From Cercophora sp. LCS_1 (Eukaryota > Ascomycota > Sordariomycetes > Sordariales > Lasiosphaeriaceae): 64,000 nt of DNA. This document shows, one piece after another, positions 44,632 through 55,449 of this stretch. Position numbers and translations under genes: made by a program. The number at the start of each line of letters is the position of its first letter. The stretch's first letter is position 1. The stretch is from NCBI GenBank assembly GCA_036250225.1, contig JAPZLL010000016.1, positions 248,001-312,000 of the forward strand, given 5' to 3'. Below the pieces are notes generated by a model that worked only from the letters and a program-made list of their open reading frames with translations, did no database searches and had not been told where the DNA came from.

Positions 44632-47600
44632 CTACTCTTTCTCTTCCGTTTTCGCCGGTTGTGAGGTCGGCTGAGTAGCGTTGGTTTGCTGGGTTTCATC
44701 TTCGAGGGCCAAATCTTTCCTCAAGTCGGGCAGGAAGCGGTCAATTCGCTTCCATGTCTCGTTCCAGAGTTCCTCTCGTTCCGGATTCTGCTTCGGTGGT
44801 ACTAGATATCCGTTGCTGGACATAATAAGTAGCACGTTTTTGAGATTCTCGGGAACAGCCTCTTCCTGAAAGTAGTGTCAGCAAACCGTGTTCTTCACTA
44901 GGCGTCGTCATGGAGCTTACGAGGCTATCGCCTTGGCCACTATTCATCAGCCGGTCCATGATCTCGATAATCTTCAACCACAAGTCAAGCATGCCATCCC
45001 ACTTGGACAGGATGACCAGGTACTGCAAGAATACCTTGGATAGCAGCGAGGCTGCTTGAACCCTGGTTTCGCTCATGCCATCACGATCAGAAGAAAATAC
45101 TTCCGGTTTCAGCAGTCGTAATATGAGGGGAAACAGAACTTCGCCAAAGATCGCTGTCCATTCCTCGTGATCATTGGATGTCAATTCGGGTGACAAGAGC
45201 GTCCTCTGAAGTGACGTGAAGGCGAGGTGGCGGACTTCACGGCAGGGATTAGTGCACTGCGTCGTGAGCGTCTGGAAAATGGGAAGCCAGTAAGCGGACC
45301 AAGCTGTCGCGTCTGTCAGTCTGTATTCGGCCGATTTGTGCAAACGATGCTCACCCTCATTGCTTTCCAGATGGGATTGCTTCATCAGGTGAGGGATTCT
45401 TGATGTGAGCTGGTAGATATGATTGATCGCTTTAATGCCTCGAGCAACGACAGCATTTTCGCTGGGGGCCTTGGTCAGCACTTCCTACCCTAGATACACA
45501 AGGTGATGCTTACCTGGGCTTTTCTTGTTTTGTCGGACGGCCTTTACGACCCTGCTTTTTGTCCGCTTTCTGTTCCGCAATAGCTCCAACCTGCGCCATC
45601 GTAGCAAATTCGTTCAGTAGCTTGAGAGCAGCCTCATAATTGTCAGCCATAATGGCCGAAGGCGTAGCAGTGACGCCGCTCTCCAGTATCTCAAACACTA
45701 CCGGGGCCGAGTCGGGGTGACCCGCCAGAGTTTGCAATATAACCCAGAAATCCGGTGATGTCATAATCTCGTTCCTCAGAGGGCTGGGCTTCTCGATACA
45801 AAGCTTGAGGCCTCCGAGGACAAGAGCCGAGGTCTTGGTAAGCAGGTCCTTCGAGAAGCTAGACACTGTATGAAGTAGCACAGGGGCACGGATATAGTCA
45901 AACTCCTGCGAGGGGGATTAGCCACAGATGAGGCGTATTGTGGGAAGGGCAACTCACATAGCTGGCCTGGAGCAGACTGAAGAGATAAAACGTTGTGCGT
46001 TCAACAAGGATAGGGTGGTATCGACTCGCGTCCCTCAATACGGCTTGCAGAGCTTCGACGACACGCTTGCCGAAGAGCACAACCGTGTCTGGGTCTCGGA
46101 GCGCTAGAACCGTGCAGAATTCGAGTATGTACACCATGGCAGGGTCGTAGAGGGGACTTCCCTGTCGCGGCTTCTGACTAGGAGAGGCAGGCATATTCTC
46201 AGTCTTCACCGTGATCACAGCCGGAGCATTATCATCCGGAATCTGCTCCAACAGGGAGTCTACGAGCACCTCAAGGCTGTAGCTTGGCAGGTGTCTGCTC
46301 ATTGTTAGCAGCTGTGCTTCTGTTTTGCGGGATGCTACTTACGAGACGTTGGCAAACACGTCGCCCATTTGGCATTGGTTGATGCAATCCACTGTGCACA
46401 GGGTGTTCTCCAGCTCTTCGTCGGATGGCTCAGGCGGGTCATCAGCTGCATAGCTAGAGATATATGACGTGAACGCGGAAAAGAAGCCGGCTTCGTTTTG
46501 CTTCGCTGCTCGGTCAATCACCTGCGATGGGCTTTGTAGAGGGATCGGTGGGAGAGCAAGACGGTCTGCTTCTGCTGAGAAGAAAGAGGGGATCAACGAG
46601 TTGACAAACAAGTTGAGCCAGATGCGAATAATCTGCCCCGGGTCAGCACTAGGCCATACCAACGTCTTTAATAGTAAAAAAAAGAGAAACGCACGTATTT
46701 CCAGCTCTTTTTGATGACATGCTCTGAACTCGTAACCACCCGGAAGAGGACCAAGGTCGCCAGTTGAGGCCTCATGTCTTGACCAAACTTGACGGCAAGC
46801 TCGCTCACCATGACGCTGTTCTCGCCAACTTGCACCTCGGTATTTAGTGCTGTGTTTGAAACGCCTTCGGTGCTCAACTTCGATATATAGCTCAGCCTAT
46901 AAATGATCTCGTCAAGGGCTTCGGAATTGCCATATTTCGTTGCGATCCGGGCGCACTCGTCAAACCCAGCGATGACTCGCGCATACACTGTGTCATCCGT
47001 GGCCGACATGAAGACAAATGTCAGACAGGAGACGATGGCGTTCCATGTTGTCGCAAACATGTCGGCGTCGTAAATGTTGGTATCGCAGAGTATCAACGGC
47101 CCAGCTGACTCCGTCTTCAACAGCAGCTCCTTCCACGCGTAGTCAAAGCCTTGTTTGTTGTCATGCTCATCGGGGAGGATGATCTCGTTGGACTTGATTG
47201 CGTCGTAAATGTCCTGTAAGTACTCTGGCGCAAAGTCCCCTCCACCGTTCTGGCCGCGGAGGTTTCGGGCAAAGTCAACTGGGGACATACGGGCCCTACC
47301 CTTGAAATTAGGATTATGCTGGTCGGTGTTCAGCAAGATGATGGCGTAGGTAAGGATAAAGACGGCATCCTTGTCTGCAACTCCCTCGGGCACAGAACTA
47401 GCGCAGTACTTTTCCGAGAACGAGTTGACGATTCGCTCAATCAGTGCAGACTCGCCCGGCAAGCGGAACGTCTCGAGAAGGACCCGCAGCGCCTCGTCGA
47501 CTCTCTTACCCGTGAAGTCCAGTAGGTCCATGAATGCGTCGAGCACCGCCTCGTTGCCCTTCTTGGAGAGATATTCACCAAGCATCTTCTTGTTGACACG

Positions 47601-49757
47601 CGATGTGCCCTTGAGAAACTTAGCGACACACTTCGGATCGCCAATGTTCTCAATCACCCCTTTCTCCTGGAGATAGGCCAACCCCCCTTTGGGGCTCTCA
47701 TTGAACTTGTTGGCTCCCTTGATGATCAACTTTTTCCTGCTGCGCCTCTCCCTCAATACTTCAGGATCTGGATAGCCGTCGGTGGTGGGTGGTTGGTCCA
47801 GCCTCTCGGCAATGAACTGGATGAACCTAAGTAGCGCATCCAGACATAATGGCGGGACACTGGTGGTGCTCCATGTTGCCGAGTCCGGCAGCGCGTTTCT
47901 AGACAGTAGACCGATCATATCCTCGCACAGGTCCGATCGGTCCTCATCGCAATCGTAGTTGACAAACAGCTCAACCATGAAGGTCGGCATCCTTGCCAAG
48001 ACACCAATGTTTTCGACCATGGCTTGCCTTGCATCAGGTTTGCGCGCACCGCCCTCCATTCCGAGTTTTTGGCGATCCTTGACTGGCACGGGCGTGGAGC
48101 GACCGCTGTTTGCCTGCGATGGCGGAGGCTTGACCAGCTTGGGTGACGCGGGGATTCCCGCATAGAGGCTTGGGTCGATGTGCTTTTCCCGGGGGATCTC
48201 GACAGCCGGGTGAAGACAAGCCACAAGGTAGGAGAGATAAAGCTCCTGTTGGAGTTTTAACACCCCTCTGCAGGTAGATAGGAGGGTGCTCGTGACAATC
48301 AGCGCTTCCTGAAGGACGGCGATGTTATCGAACCGCACAAGTTGGAAGAGATGAGAACACAGCTGGTCCTCCGCAATGGTTGCGAGCGCAGGATGTTTGG
48401 CAATCGAAGGCCCCGCAACTTCCAAAGCTACGTGAATGATGCGGAGAGCCATAACCCGCATCGCATCAGGCTGCTTGTGGTCGTGTGGGTCGAGAAAGCT
48501 GACGAGCACCCGGAAAAGCTCCCGAACAGACGGGAGGGAGTAGGGCCGCAAGTCCACAGACGCGGTACTCTCGCTCGCACTGCTTGTGCTGCTTCGGCCT
48601 GCGTCTCCCGATATGGGGGTGTCCCCGCTGCTGCTGGCCTTCTCTGAGCTGGATGACGCTCTGGGTTCACTAGAGACAGCTTCTGAGTCCGCACTTTCCC
48701 TTGAGACTGGCACATCGGTGCCATTGGCGACTGGGTCCATCTTGACTGTATCCATATCGCCGCTTGTCTGCCTGTCCAAAGCCTCGGTTTCTACACCCGC
48801 CTCGACCTCCAAATGCTTGAGATCCTCAAAGATGATCTGGCACATGCGCATCATGCATCCTTCTGCCGTGCGCCGGAGGACCTCTGAAAATCTGGACCTC
48901 GAGCAGATCGTCAATCCTCGCCCCATCATGTCACACACGCTTTCATCACTAAGGATGTCACCCCCGGGTCCTGACAGCATGCTCTCCATGAGCTGTAGAA
49001 TCATGAGCAGCACCACCTCTTCCTGCGCCGAATCGCTGATATCGAACTGACAGTGTGTAATAGCAGCTGACAGAGACTGCATTGCCAGGGCAAACCGAGG
49101 TGACACGGGCGCAATGAAGCCATATGCCAGAAACTTTTGCATCGCCTGAAGCGCAAGGATGGTGATCGGGGCTGCGGTGCCTTTTGCTTGGATGATTTGG
49201 AGAAACGGATTCAGCAAGACCACGGCGTCGAACCTGTGAATGTCTGTGTGATTGTCAGCAAGCTCTTGTTCTCCTTGGGTCCCTCCTCGATGCGCTAGAC
49301 ATGACCTACCCTTCACACCCGTCAACTCCTGCCGTAACCTCCCAAAGCCTGCAATCAACGGGTTGTCCTGCATGCTCTTTCCCTTCTTCCCCCTCAGCCC
49401 CCATCGATTAGCAGCGAGGTCTCCGGTGGCATCGATCCCAGGATCGGCAGCGGCTGATTTGGCATGGCGCGCGCCAGGGCCGGGAGGCACGAGTTGTATT
49501 AGGTTGGGGCTGCCACCGAGGATGGCCGAGACAGACGAGTACGGGGACCGGGCATGTTTCTGGATGGCCGATGTGATCGCTATGCACTCGGATATGACTA
49601 GGGATACCGGGTCGACAGCAACGGAGACCGGCCGGCTTCGATACTGCATGCGCGACGAGGCCACGGGGCTTCGTCTGGGTAGCGGCGTCCCGGGTGTCGA
49701 GCTTATGGGCGATTCCCCAATTTGGGCAGCCAGAGCAAGCTGGGCATCTCGACTCAT
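44632..49757 (-). CDS. Sec7-domain ARF guanine nucleotide exchange factor (GEA/GBF1 type)
   Basis: Eight exons (49757-49310, 49243-46695, 46632-46343, 46294-45958, 45905-45514, 45461-45355, 45303-44921, 44865-44632) close in frame at 1,579 residues. The N-terminal DCB and HUS regions lead to the Sec7 domain (about residues 690-890). Its glutamic finger is in FRLPGESALIERIV, and the second motif is AYAIILLNTDQHNPNF in variant form (TYAIILLNTDQHNPN). HDS helices follow. This order and length fit Gea1/Gea2/GBF1, the exchange factor that loads GTP onto ARF1 at the early Golgi for COPI vesicle formation and is a target of brefeldin A. Ser/Thr-rich insertions lie between HUS and Sec7. An in-frame Met 57 nt upstream is possible, but MSRDAQLALAAQI is the better start. 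Two introns (45304-45354 and 46633-46694) lie close to conserved helices. Confidence 0.9.
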
Positions 49758-50517
49758 TATGCAGCGGGCAGGTTCGAGGAGAGCGTTGCGCTGCGTTGTC
49801 GAGGTGTTTGTCACGGTTCGAGACCCGGCAGAAATTGTCTGTCACGTTTTGGGGATTCGGTGGTGAGGGGCGCGGCGCAGAGCGGCTCAAATGTCTGAGT
49901 GTGATGGAACCAGACAAATGTCCTTCTGATGGCAACACAACGCCGAGACTCAGGAAACGCAAAAGCCTGGACCGCCCCTAACTGTGACTTTTGGGCGACC
50001 TCGGCAGCGCTTTAGAGGGGCGGGGCAGCAATACAGAGAGGAAATTCAGTTGCAGGCCGCCGAAGTTGTAAAGCTGTTATCATTCTACTCGTTGGTGTCC
50101 TCAAGAATACTGATGAACGGTGGTTTTAGCGTCAACAGCCACCGAATAAAGAGCCCGTAGCGTCGATTTTGGGAGGTGATCAGCGCGGCGGCCTACGGCT
50201 AAATTGCGGCTAACCCACCCCCAAGTTCTCAGCGATAGTGCGGTGCTGACACCCCCTTACGGGCAACGCCCGTCCGGATGACCACATCAGGGGATCAAAG
50301 AGGTTAATTCTGATCGCGTGCTTTCACCTTAAACGCGAAAGACCACAGAACCTGCAACATTCCAAACCTACAAACGAAAGAGACCTCCGAAACGCCATGC
50401 CATGAGAGCGGCCTGAACCCTATTATACATGATATTATGTCTTTCCTTTTGTCTTGCCCGCCATATATGCCACGCGCAACCAACTCGAGAGAAAAGAAAC
50501 AGCGTCAGATAAATTTA
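49758..50517. other. Intergenic: ARF-GEF promoter / 3' flank of the Anp1-type gene
   Basis: 760 bp between two genes on the - strand. No gene, repeat or RNA feature recognised. Confidence 0.5.
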
Positions 50518-52242
50518 TCATCTCTCCTCCTTTTTCTCTTTCGATGGTCCGTGGCCTGCCGCATGGCCTGCCGGCATCTTCTCCTCCTTTTGAGCCACGC
50601 GAGCCGGACCTTCGTCCGACTTTCTCTCTGCCTTCTCTTGAATAGCTTCCTTAGCTGTCTCTTTTTTCTTTTCCTGCAGTGCAATGTTTTGCATTTCTGT
50701 CTTATCCTTCTCCCACTGGCTGGCGGTATCGCCAAACGACTCCTTCATCTTCTTCGCCTTTTCAGCTTTTTCCCTCTCCTCTTGTTCACGAGCAACTCGT
50801 TCCCGTTCCATTTGCTGTTCAATGTCAACGTCGGCACTCGATGGGGAAAAGCTACGGCATTACTCACCTCCATGTGTTTAATATCATCAACGCTGGGCTC
50901 GTACAAATGCCAAATCGTGTAATGTGGCAGGCCGACAACCGAGTACTGCATCTTGCGTGCCATCTGTGATGCTTGTTAGCCACCGACGATCCTCTGAACA
51001 GGCACCATGGGCCTACTTTTCCGAAACCCTCCGTTTCGGCATGCTTCTCGAAACTAAAGGCGGGGAAATGAACGCCTGAGCGAAATACTCTTGCCTTGGC
51101 AAGAATGCTGACACCACCGACGCCGTCAATTTCCATTTCCATATCCGGGTCGCCGTAAGGGTCTCGCAGGTACGCGAGATGTGGGCGCCATGTCGCATAC
51201 TCAGCGTATCCTTCGACAATGACGGCGTCTTCATCCAACGTATCGGCTAGTGCCAAGGCAGTCTCGGATTCCTGCCATGAGTTGAGATCATAGGGTTGTT
51301 CCCCGCCAAGCCAGTCAGGCAACGGGCGCCAAACGTCTAGGGATCACGTTAGAATGCTGTGCTTTGCGATTGCTGGCATGTACTTACTGGGCACTATAAC
51401 ATCCTTGTTATGTCGCATGAGGTCCTCGAGAATTGTGAAGGGCGCTGTCTCGACGTCAACATCACGCCAGTAGACCCATGAATGGTACGGTCGGAGTGCA
51501 GCACTAAGAAGCCAGTTCCGTGCCTGAGCCATCAACTTTCTTCTGCTCGCCTGAGCCGCGAAGCCGTGACGACTCTCTACATCCTGATTGACCTTTTGCC
51601 CGAAATCTTTCTCGATAATGGAGATCTCGCCGTAATGTTGTGTGTCGTCCGGGTCCGCTTGAATCGCCTCCAGATTTTCTATCAGGACATTTAATGTGTT
51701 GTCCTTCGAGTCGGACACCAAAAAGGCCAAGTCGATCAGATGGTGAGGATATGTGAAGTTATGCAGGTGGCCAAAGAACATGGCCAGATGCGATTCGGCG
51801 TCACGTAGTGGTACGCAGAGTAGTATTCTTTCCTCTCGTTCCCACCCCCTCGCGGTGCCCTGCGCATTAGACAGGTCGTAGTACCGCACAGTCTCCAACT
51901 GAAAGTCATCTCCGCCAGACAGTAGGCCGAACGAGAGCAGGGAGAATAGTGACCCGCCGCTAGGTCGCACCCAGAGCAGCAGGACCAGACACACAACAGC
52001 AACGATTCCGAGTCGTACTAATAGTCGCCTTCGTCTTCTAAGCGACGGCGTGGTGCCTCGAGGTTGGAATCTGCCAGCAGAAGCAAGTTAGAATCCCGCC
52101 GGATACCGTTTCACCGGCGCAGAGAAGAGACAAACCTGTGGGGAGAGAACTCGAATGTGTTTCCCCGCGGGTACCCATTGGAGTACCCGCTCACATGATG
52201 CCTAGGGGTCACCTTCGACCCCGATGATGTAAACGGTAGCAT
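50518..52242 (-). CDS. anp1: Golgi alpha-1,6-mannosyltransferase of the Anp1/Mnn9/Van1 family (GT62)
   Basis: Exons 52242-52136, 52070-51388, 51336-51017, 50963-50868 and 50814-50518 give 500 residues. The topology is type II: a basic cytosolic tail (SLRRRRRLLVRL) followed by one transmembrane anchor (GIVAVVCLVLLLWV), then the lumenal GT62 domain. The DxD-type motif is in YWRDVDVETAPF, with the family segments YYDLSNAQGTARGWEREE and VIVPNVWRPLPDW. After the catalytic region (ending near YTIWHLYEPSVDD) comes a Lys/Glu-rich coiled-coil tail of ~100 residues. This length and charged tail fit Anp1 better than Mnn9. The protein works in mannan polymerase complex II, which elongates N-glycan outer chains in the cis Golgi. 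The next gene upstream on the other strand is mtr3, more than 2 kb away. Confidence 0.88.
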
Positions 52243-53491
52243 TGGTTGTGTGGTTCTGGAGCGAGGGCACCAGATGCTGACTGTCCCGGGACGATGCCCC
52301 CTTTGCGCAACGCTGTCCAAGTCAAGAGCGCCGACGAAAGCAGCTCCTGATTAACCGAGTCGCAGAGCCGAGTCCCGCTTGTTTACCGATGTGGGAGATC
52401 GATTTTTCGTCAATTCATTGTCGTCGGGGCGCGCGAAACAGAAGCAGGAGGCAGATGTGCTCGAGTTGCACGAAGATGTTGTCAAAAGGTGTTCATCAGC
52501 CTCCCACGAAAGATTGTCCAGTGGCGTTCGTTTCTGAGTCCCGGCAGGCCAAGCACTGGCGCTGGAAGGTGGATACCAGGATACGACTCGTGGAAGTCTA
52601 CAGGGGTGTGAAACGCAGCGGACCCCCCACCTGCAATCGGCCAAACTGTACTTGCACGAAAGGTACCTGATTGGCGTCCAAAAACCCTGGCAAGACTGCT
52701 TCAAATTGCGCCTCGTCTTGGCTTTCCAATGATCACAACGGCACGTTCACAAACAGGCAAAAGTGGCATCTGGGGAACCCCTCTCTACCACCCGGATCAC
52801 GGCATCTTCGCACATATTCAGTTGTTAAATCGCATGCACATAATTTGGATTTCGTTGACATGTCTAGATAGCATTCTAGGTATGACCTGTTACCTTGGCA
52901 GAGGGAATGCCACCAGCTCAAGTCTTCAAGGAACACAATGCGACAGGCGAGATGGAAATGCAACCTACCTTCAGGTGTAGGGGAAGCTAGCTCGACAGCG
53001 CTAGCTATCAAGGGCTCACCCAATGGGGAATCAAGAGATAGATGCACGGTAACAGACGCCTACCAGCTACGAGGACGAAAGCATTCGTCCTGACATCGAG
53101 AGCAAATGCGTAACGACGCCAGTCGATGCAGCACTGACCCACAGTTCCAAACTTCTCGTGATGTCAGTATGAATGTCGGTGAGATTCTGTTCGTCCCAGT
53201 TAGCCTAAGCTCAGAGCGAATGACTTCAAGTTGAAAAGATTAAAAGATGGTTCAGTCAAGCCGGGTTAATTCAGCCTTACGAAGCCGGCCCAAGATGCCG
53301 CGCAACAAAACGCTACACAAGCAGCTTGAGCACTGAAGCCAAATGACGCCCAAGGGCAACACCACATCTGATCCTCGCATCCCGAAGGACACTACAGGGC
53401 GGGTGGATGGCTCGGCCCGTAAATATCATTGAATGGATAAGCTGTTGTCATCATAACAAAAGTGAGAGAAGAGAAAGACGACATAACCTAC
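52243..53491. other. Intergenic: anp1 promoter and possible 3' part of the snoRNA host transcript
   Basis: No protein gene is supported. On the - strand there are further donor-like sites (GTAGGT at 53491, GTAAGG at 53280, GTAGGT near 52968) and an acceptor-like CTAACTGGGACGAACAG near 53187-53203. The host transcript may therefore continue here. A C-box-like ATGATGA at 53454-53448 has no clear partner D box. Confidence 0.35.
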
Positions 53492-53594
53492 CATTGACAC
53501 ATGATGACCGGCTCCGATTTTGTTGTCCGCGGTCTGACTTCGTGATGTTAGCTTGGTCTTCCACACAGCAATGGTCAAGTCAACAAGATTGATG

Positions 53595-53681
53595 TGTCCA
53601 GTCAGAAATAGTTTTGGTATGGGTTATCTTCATTCTCTTTCAGAAGCAGAACTGAAATTTAAGGGTTTCATCATAAGGACA
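53595..53681 (-). ncRNA. Box C/D snoRNA, snR61/U38 homologue
   Basis: On the - strand: terminal stem TGTCC (53681-53677) / GGACA (53599-53595), box C ATGATGA (53674-53668), box D' CTGA (53643-53640), box C' ATGAAGA (53633-53627), box D CTGA (53605-53602). The 11 nt before D', CAGTTCTGCTT, are fully complementary to the large-subunit rRNA segment AAGCAGAACTG. The fifth position before D' points to the second-last A of its AAGCA part, the 2'-O-methyladenosine site guided by yeast snR61 and human U38. The C' neighbourhood (TGAAGATAA) also resembles U38. It lies within a 183-nt intron. The D-box guide, if used, has no target I recognise. Confidence 0.88.
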
Positions 53682-53821
53682 GGCAGTGGGAGGTGATATG
53701 AAATGAGGCAGCTTACCCAGTGAGACGCAAAATATTGAGGCAGCCGCAATGCCAAGAATGTAATCTGTGAGTTGTCAGCCAAAGCTCCCCCGACGAAACT
53801 CAAGTGTTTTTGTGACGGACG

Positions 53822-53903
53822 AAAAAGTCAGATGGTAGTGCATGTAGGTTATGCGCTCATAGGATATCGCGTGACCTGTGGTTAGGAAATCATCATGAGA
53901 GGG
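53822..53903 (-). ncRNA. Box C/D snoRNA, snR55/U33 homologue
   Basis: On the - strand: box C ATGATGA (53896-53890) and box D CTGA (53831-53828), 69 nt from end to end. The guide before D, CATGCACTACCAT, pairs with the small-subunit rRNA segment GTGGTGGTGCATG over 13 positions with two G-U pairs. The fifth position selects the U in GTGG[U]GG, the methylation site assigned to yeast snR55 and human U33. The ACATGCACTACCATCTGA stretch agrees with U33 as I remember it. The D'/C' boxes are degenerate (TATGAGCG region), and I see no convincing terminal stem next to the boxes. It lies within a 177-nt intron of the same transcript as the snR61/U38 homologue. Confidence 0.8.
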
Positions 53904-54120
53904 AAGGAGGTGTGAACATGATTGCAGCGAAGGAAACATACCAAAGAATGGGCAGATGGGCAACTTCCAAGGCGTCAGAGCCGTGATGCGCCTCATACCA
54001 CGGATTTGGGCTGCCAACAGGATCACATTCTAAACGCGCTCTAAACGCGAAGGCGCTCATCCTTCGCGCGCCCAATGTTTCGAGATAAAAAGGACAGAAG
54101 GCATCTTGAACACGGAAGAG

Positions 54121-54534
54121 TTCGAGCCTTCTGAAGTCTCCGTTGTGTTGGCTGGCTGTTGGTGGTTTTTTGGAGGTTGAAGGAAGAGTCGTCGATGCAA
54201 AAATTTTGAGACTGGTTTTCTAGCAGCAGAAAAAAATTGTTAGGTATTTGTGGGGTTGGAAAGTGGGGCTCATTTTTTCGCGCCCGCCAGGGACGGCAGC
54301 TGCTGTGGTTTGCAAAGCACAAGCCACTCGAGAGAAGACTTCGGCCACAACCCACCTGAAGCCTGTTGCTGGGCTGTCAGAATACCAACTGAACATACAG
54401 AATACAAGCTTGATCGCCTTCACTTTTTTAAAGCCAGAAAATATTCTGTCAACTCGAATCAAGAAAAGGCACGCTTGAAACCGCGTGATCTGCAGCCAAA
54501 CGGAACTTCCCATCCAGAGCTGAAGGCTCATTTC
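54121..54534. promoter_or_regulatory. Probable divergent promoter of snoRNA host transcript and mtr3
   Basis: About 0.3-0.4 kb between the apparent start of the host transcript (-) and the mtr3 start codon (+). I could not assign specific elements. The 5' leaders of both transcripts must also fit here. Confidence 0.4.
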
Positions 54535-55449
54535 ATGATGGCCGACAGAAGACGCATCAACGGCCCCCTGGGCACGACCATTCCTCCTATTTTTGAGGAC
54601 AAGACAGACCAACAATCATCAGTCTGGGCGCCTGTCAGAACCAGGCCAGCAAATGTCACGCGGAAAATGTGTAGGTGAACTTGATCAACTTCAATTCATG
54701 CCACTAACACGACGGTAGACCTTAAGACGGGCGTTACGCCATCAGCGTCTGGCTCTGCTTACCTGGAATTGGACCTGCCCGGTCAAGAGGGCCCATCCGG
54801 ACTGAAGCTTAGCTGCACAGTACATGGTCCACGATCTCTGCCAAGATCAAGCCCGTTCTCCCCTCACATTATCCTGTCAGCCCATGTCAAGTTTGCGCCG
54901 TTTGCTACAAGACAGAGGCGAGGCTATCTCCGAGACTCTACCGAGCGGGATCTCGGTACCCATCTGGAAGCAGCTCTCCGTGGTGCGATCATTGCGGACA
55001 GATGGCCAAAGAGTGGTGTGGACATCATCATCTCAATCGTCGAGGGCGACCAGGACCGAGAAGTGTCGAAATCACAAGGCGACGAGTCTTGGGATATGAT
55101 GAACGCGCTGAGTGGCTGCGTTACTGTCGCCTCGGCGGCGTTGGCGGATGCTGGGATCGATTGTGTTGACACGGTAGCGGGAGGCGTTGCTGCCCTTGTG
55201 CGAGATGACGCCGACGGCGGAAAACCTAAGATTGTCGTCGACCCGATCCCCTCTGAGCACAGCTGGATCGATGCCGCCTGTTGCATTGCCTACCTGCCCA
55301 CCAGAGATGAAATCACAAACCTGTGGTTCAAGGGTGACCTTCCCGACAACGACATGACTGTTTACCTAGACCTGGTACAGCACGGAATAGTGGCTTCGAA
55401 GCAGGCCAACCAGGTACTCATCGACTGCTTGAGCGAAACTGTTGGTTGA
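54535..55449 (+). CDS. mtr3: Exosome subunit Mtr3 (RNase PH-like)
   Basis: Exons 54535-54670 and 54719-55449 (48-nt intron, donor GTAGGT) give 288 residues. An RNase PH fold is evident: the join restores RKMYLKTGVTPSASGSAYLE, followed by TERDLGTHLEAALRGAII and DIIISIVEGD and, in the second half, the SGCVTVASAALADAGIDCVD segment. The catalytic and phosphate-binding residues of bacterial RNase PH are not kept, as expected for the inactive ring subunits. Mtr3 is one of six PH-like proteins of the exosome ring, which feeds RNA to Rrp44/Rrp6 for 3' processing and decay of rRNA, snoRNA and mRNA. Two adjacent ATGs (54535, 54538) could start it. Confidence 0.88.

Larger units (their letters stand above)
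53492..54120 (-). ncRNA. Spliced snoRNA host transcript (probably non-coding)
   Basis: Three exon segments are visible: a first exon ending at 53942, an exon at 53764-53717 (48 nt), and one at 53533-53492 (42 nt). The introns between them are 177 and 183 nt, far longer than most introns in the window, with good signals: donors GTATGT and GTAAGC, branches GGCTGAC and GCTAAC, acceptors CTCACAG and GTCAG. Each of these introns contains a box C/D snoRNA, with its C box 42-45 nt after the donor and its D box 63-68 nt before the acceptor. No long open frame survives splicing. One frame stays open across the segments but matches no family I know. The 5' end is unknown; I set it near a CA-rich leader-like stretch. 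A short encoded peptide cannot be excluded. Confidence 0.6.

Noticed and set aside
53448..53454. Third C-box-like ATGATGA (-), 37 nt after a donor
   Set aside because: No CTGA D box lies within 150 nt downstream and no terminal stem is visible, so it is not annotated as a snoRNA.
53501..53537. C-box (ATGATGA) and D-box (CTGA) on the + strand
   Set aside because: Only 26 nt separate the boxes, too few for a C/D snoRNA.
53602..53764. Small protein with a membrane-like segment (YILGIAAASIF...) read from two exons
   Set aside because: Its assumed acceptor (TTTCAG at 53652) lies inside the snR61/U38 guide. The snoRNA explains this sequence better.
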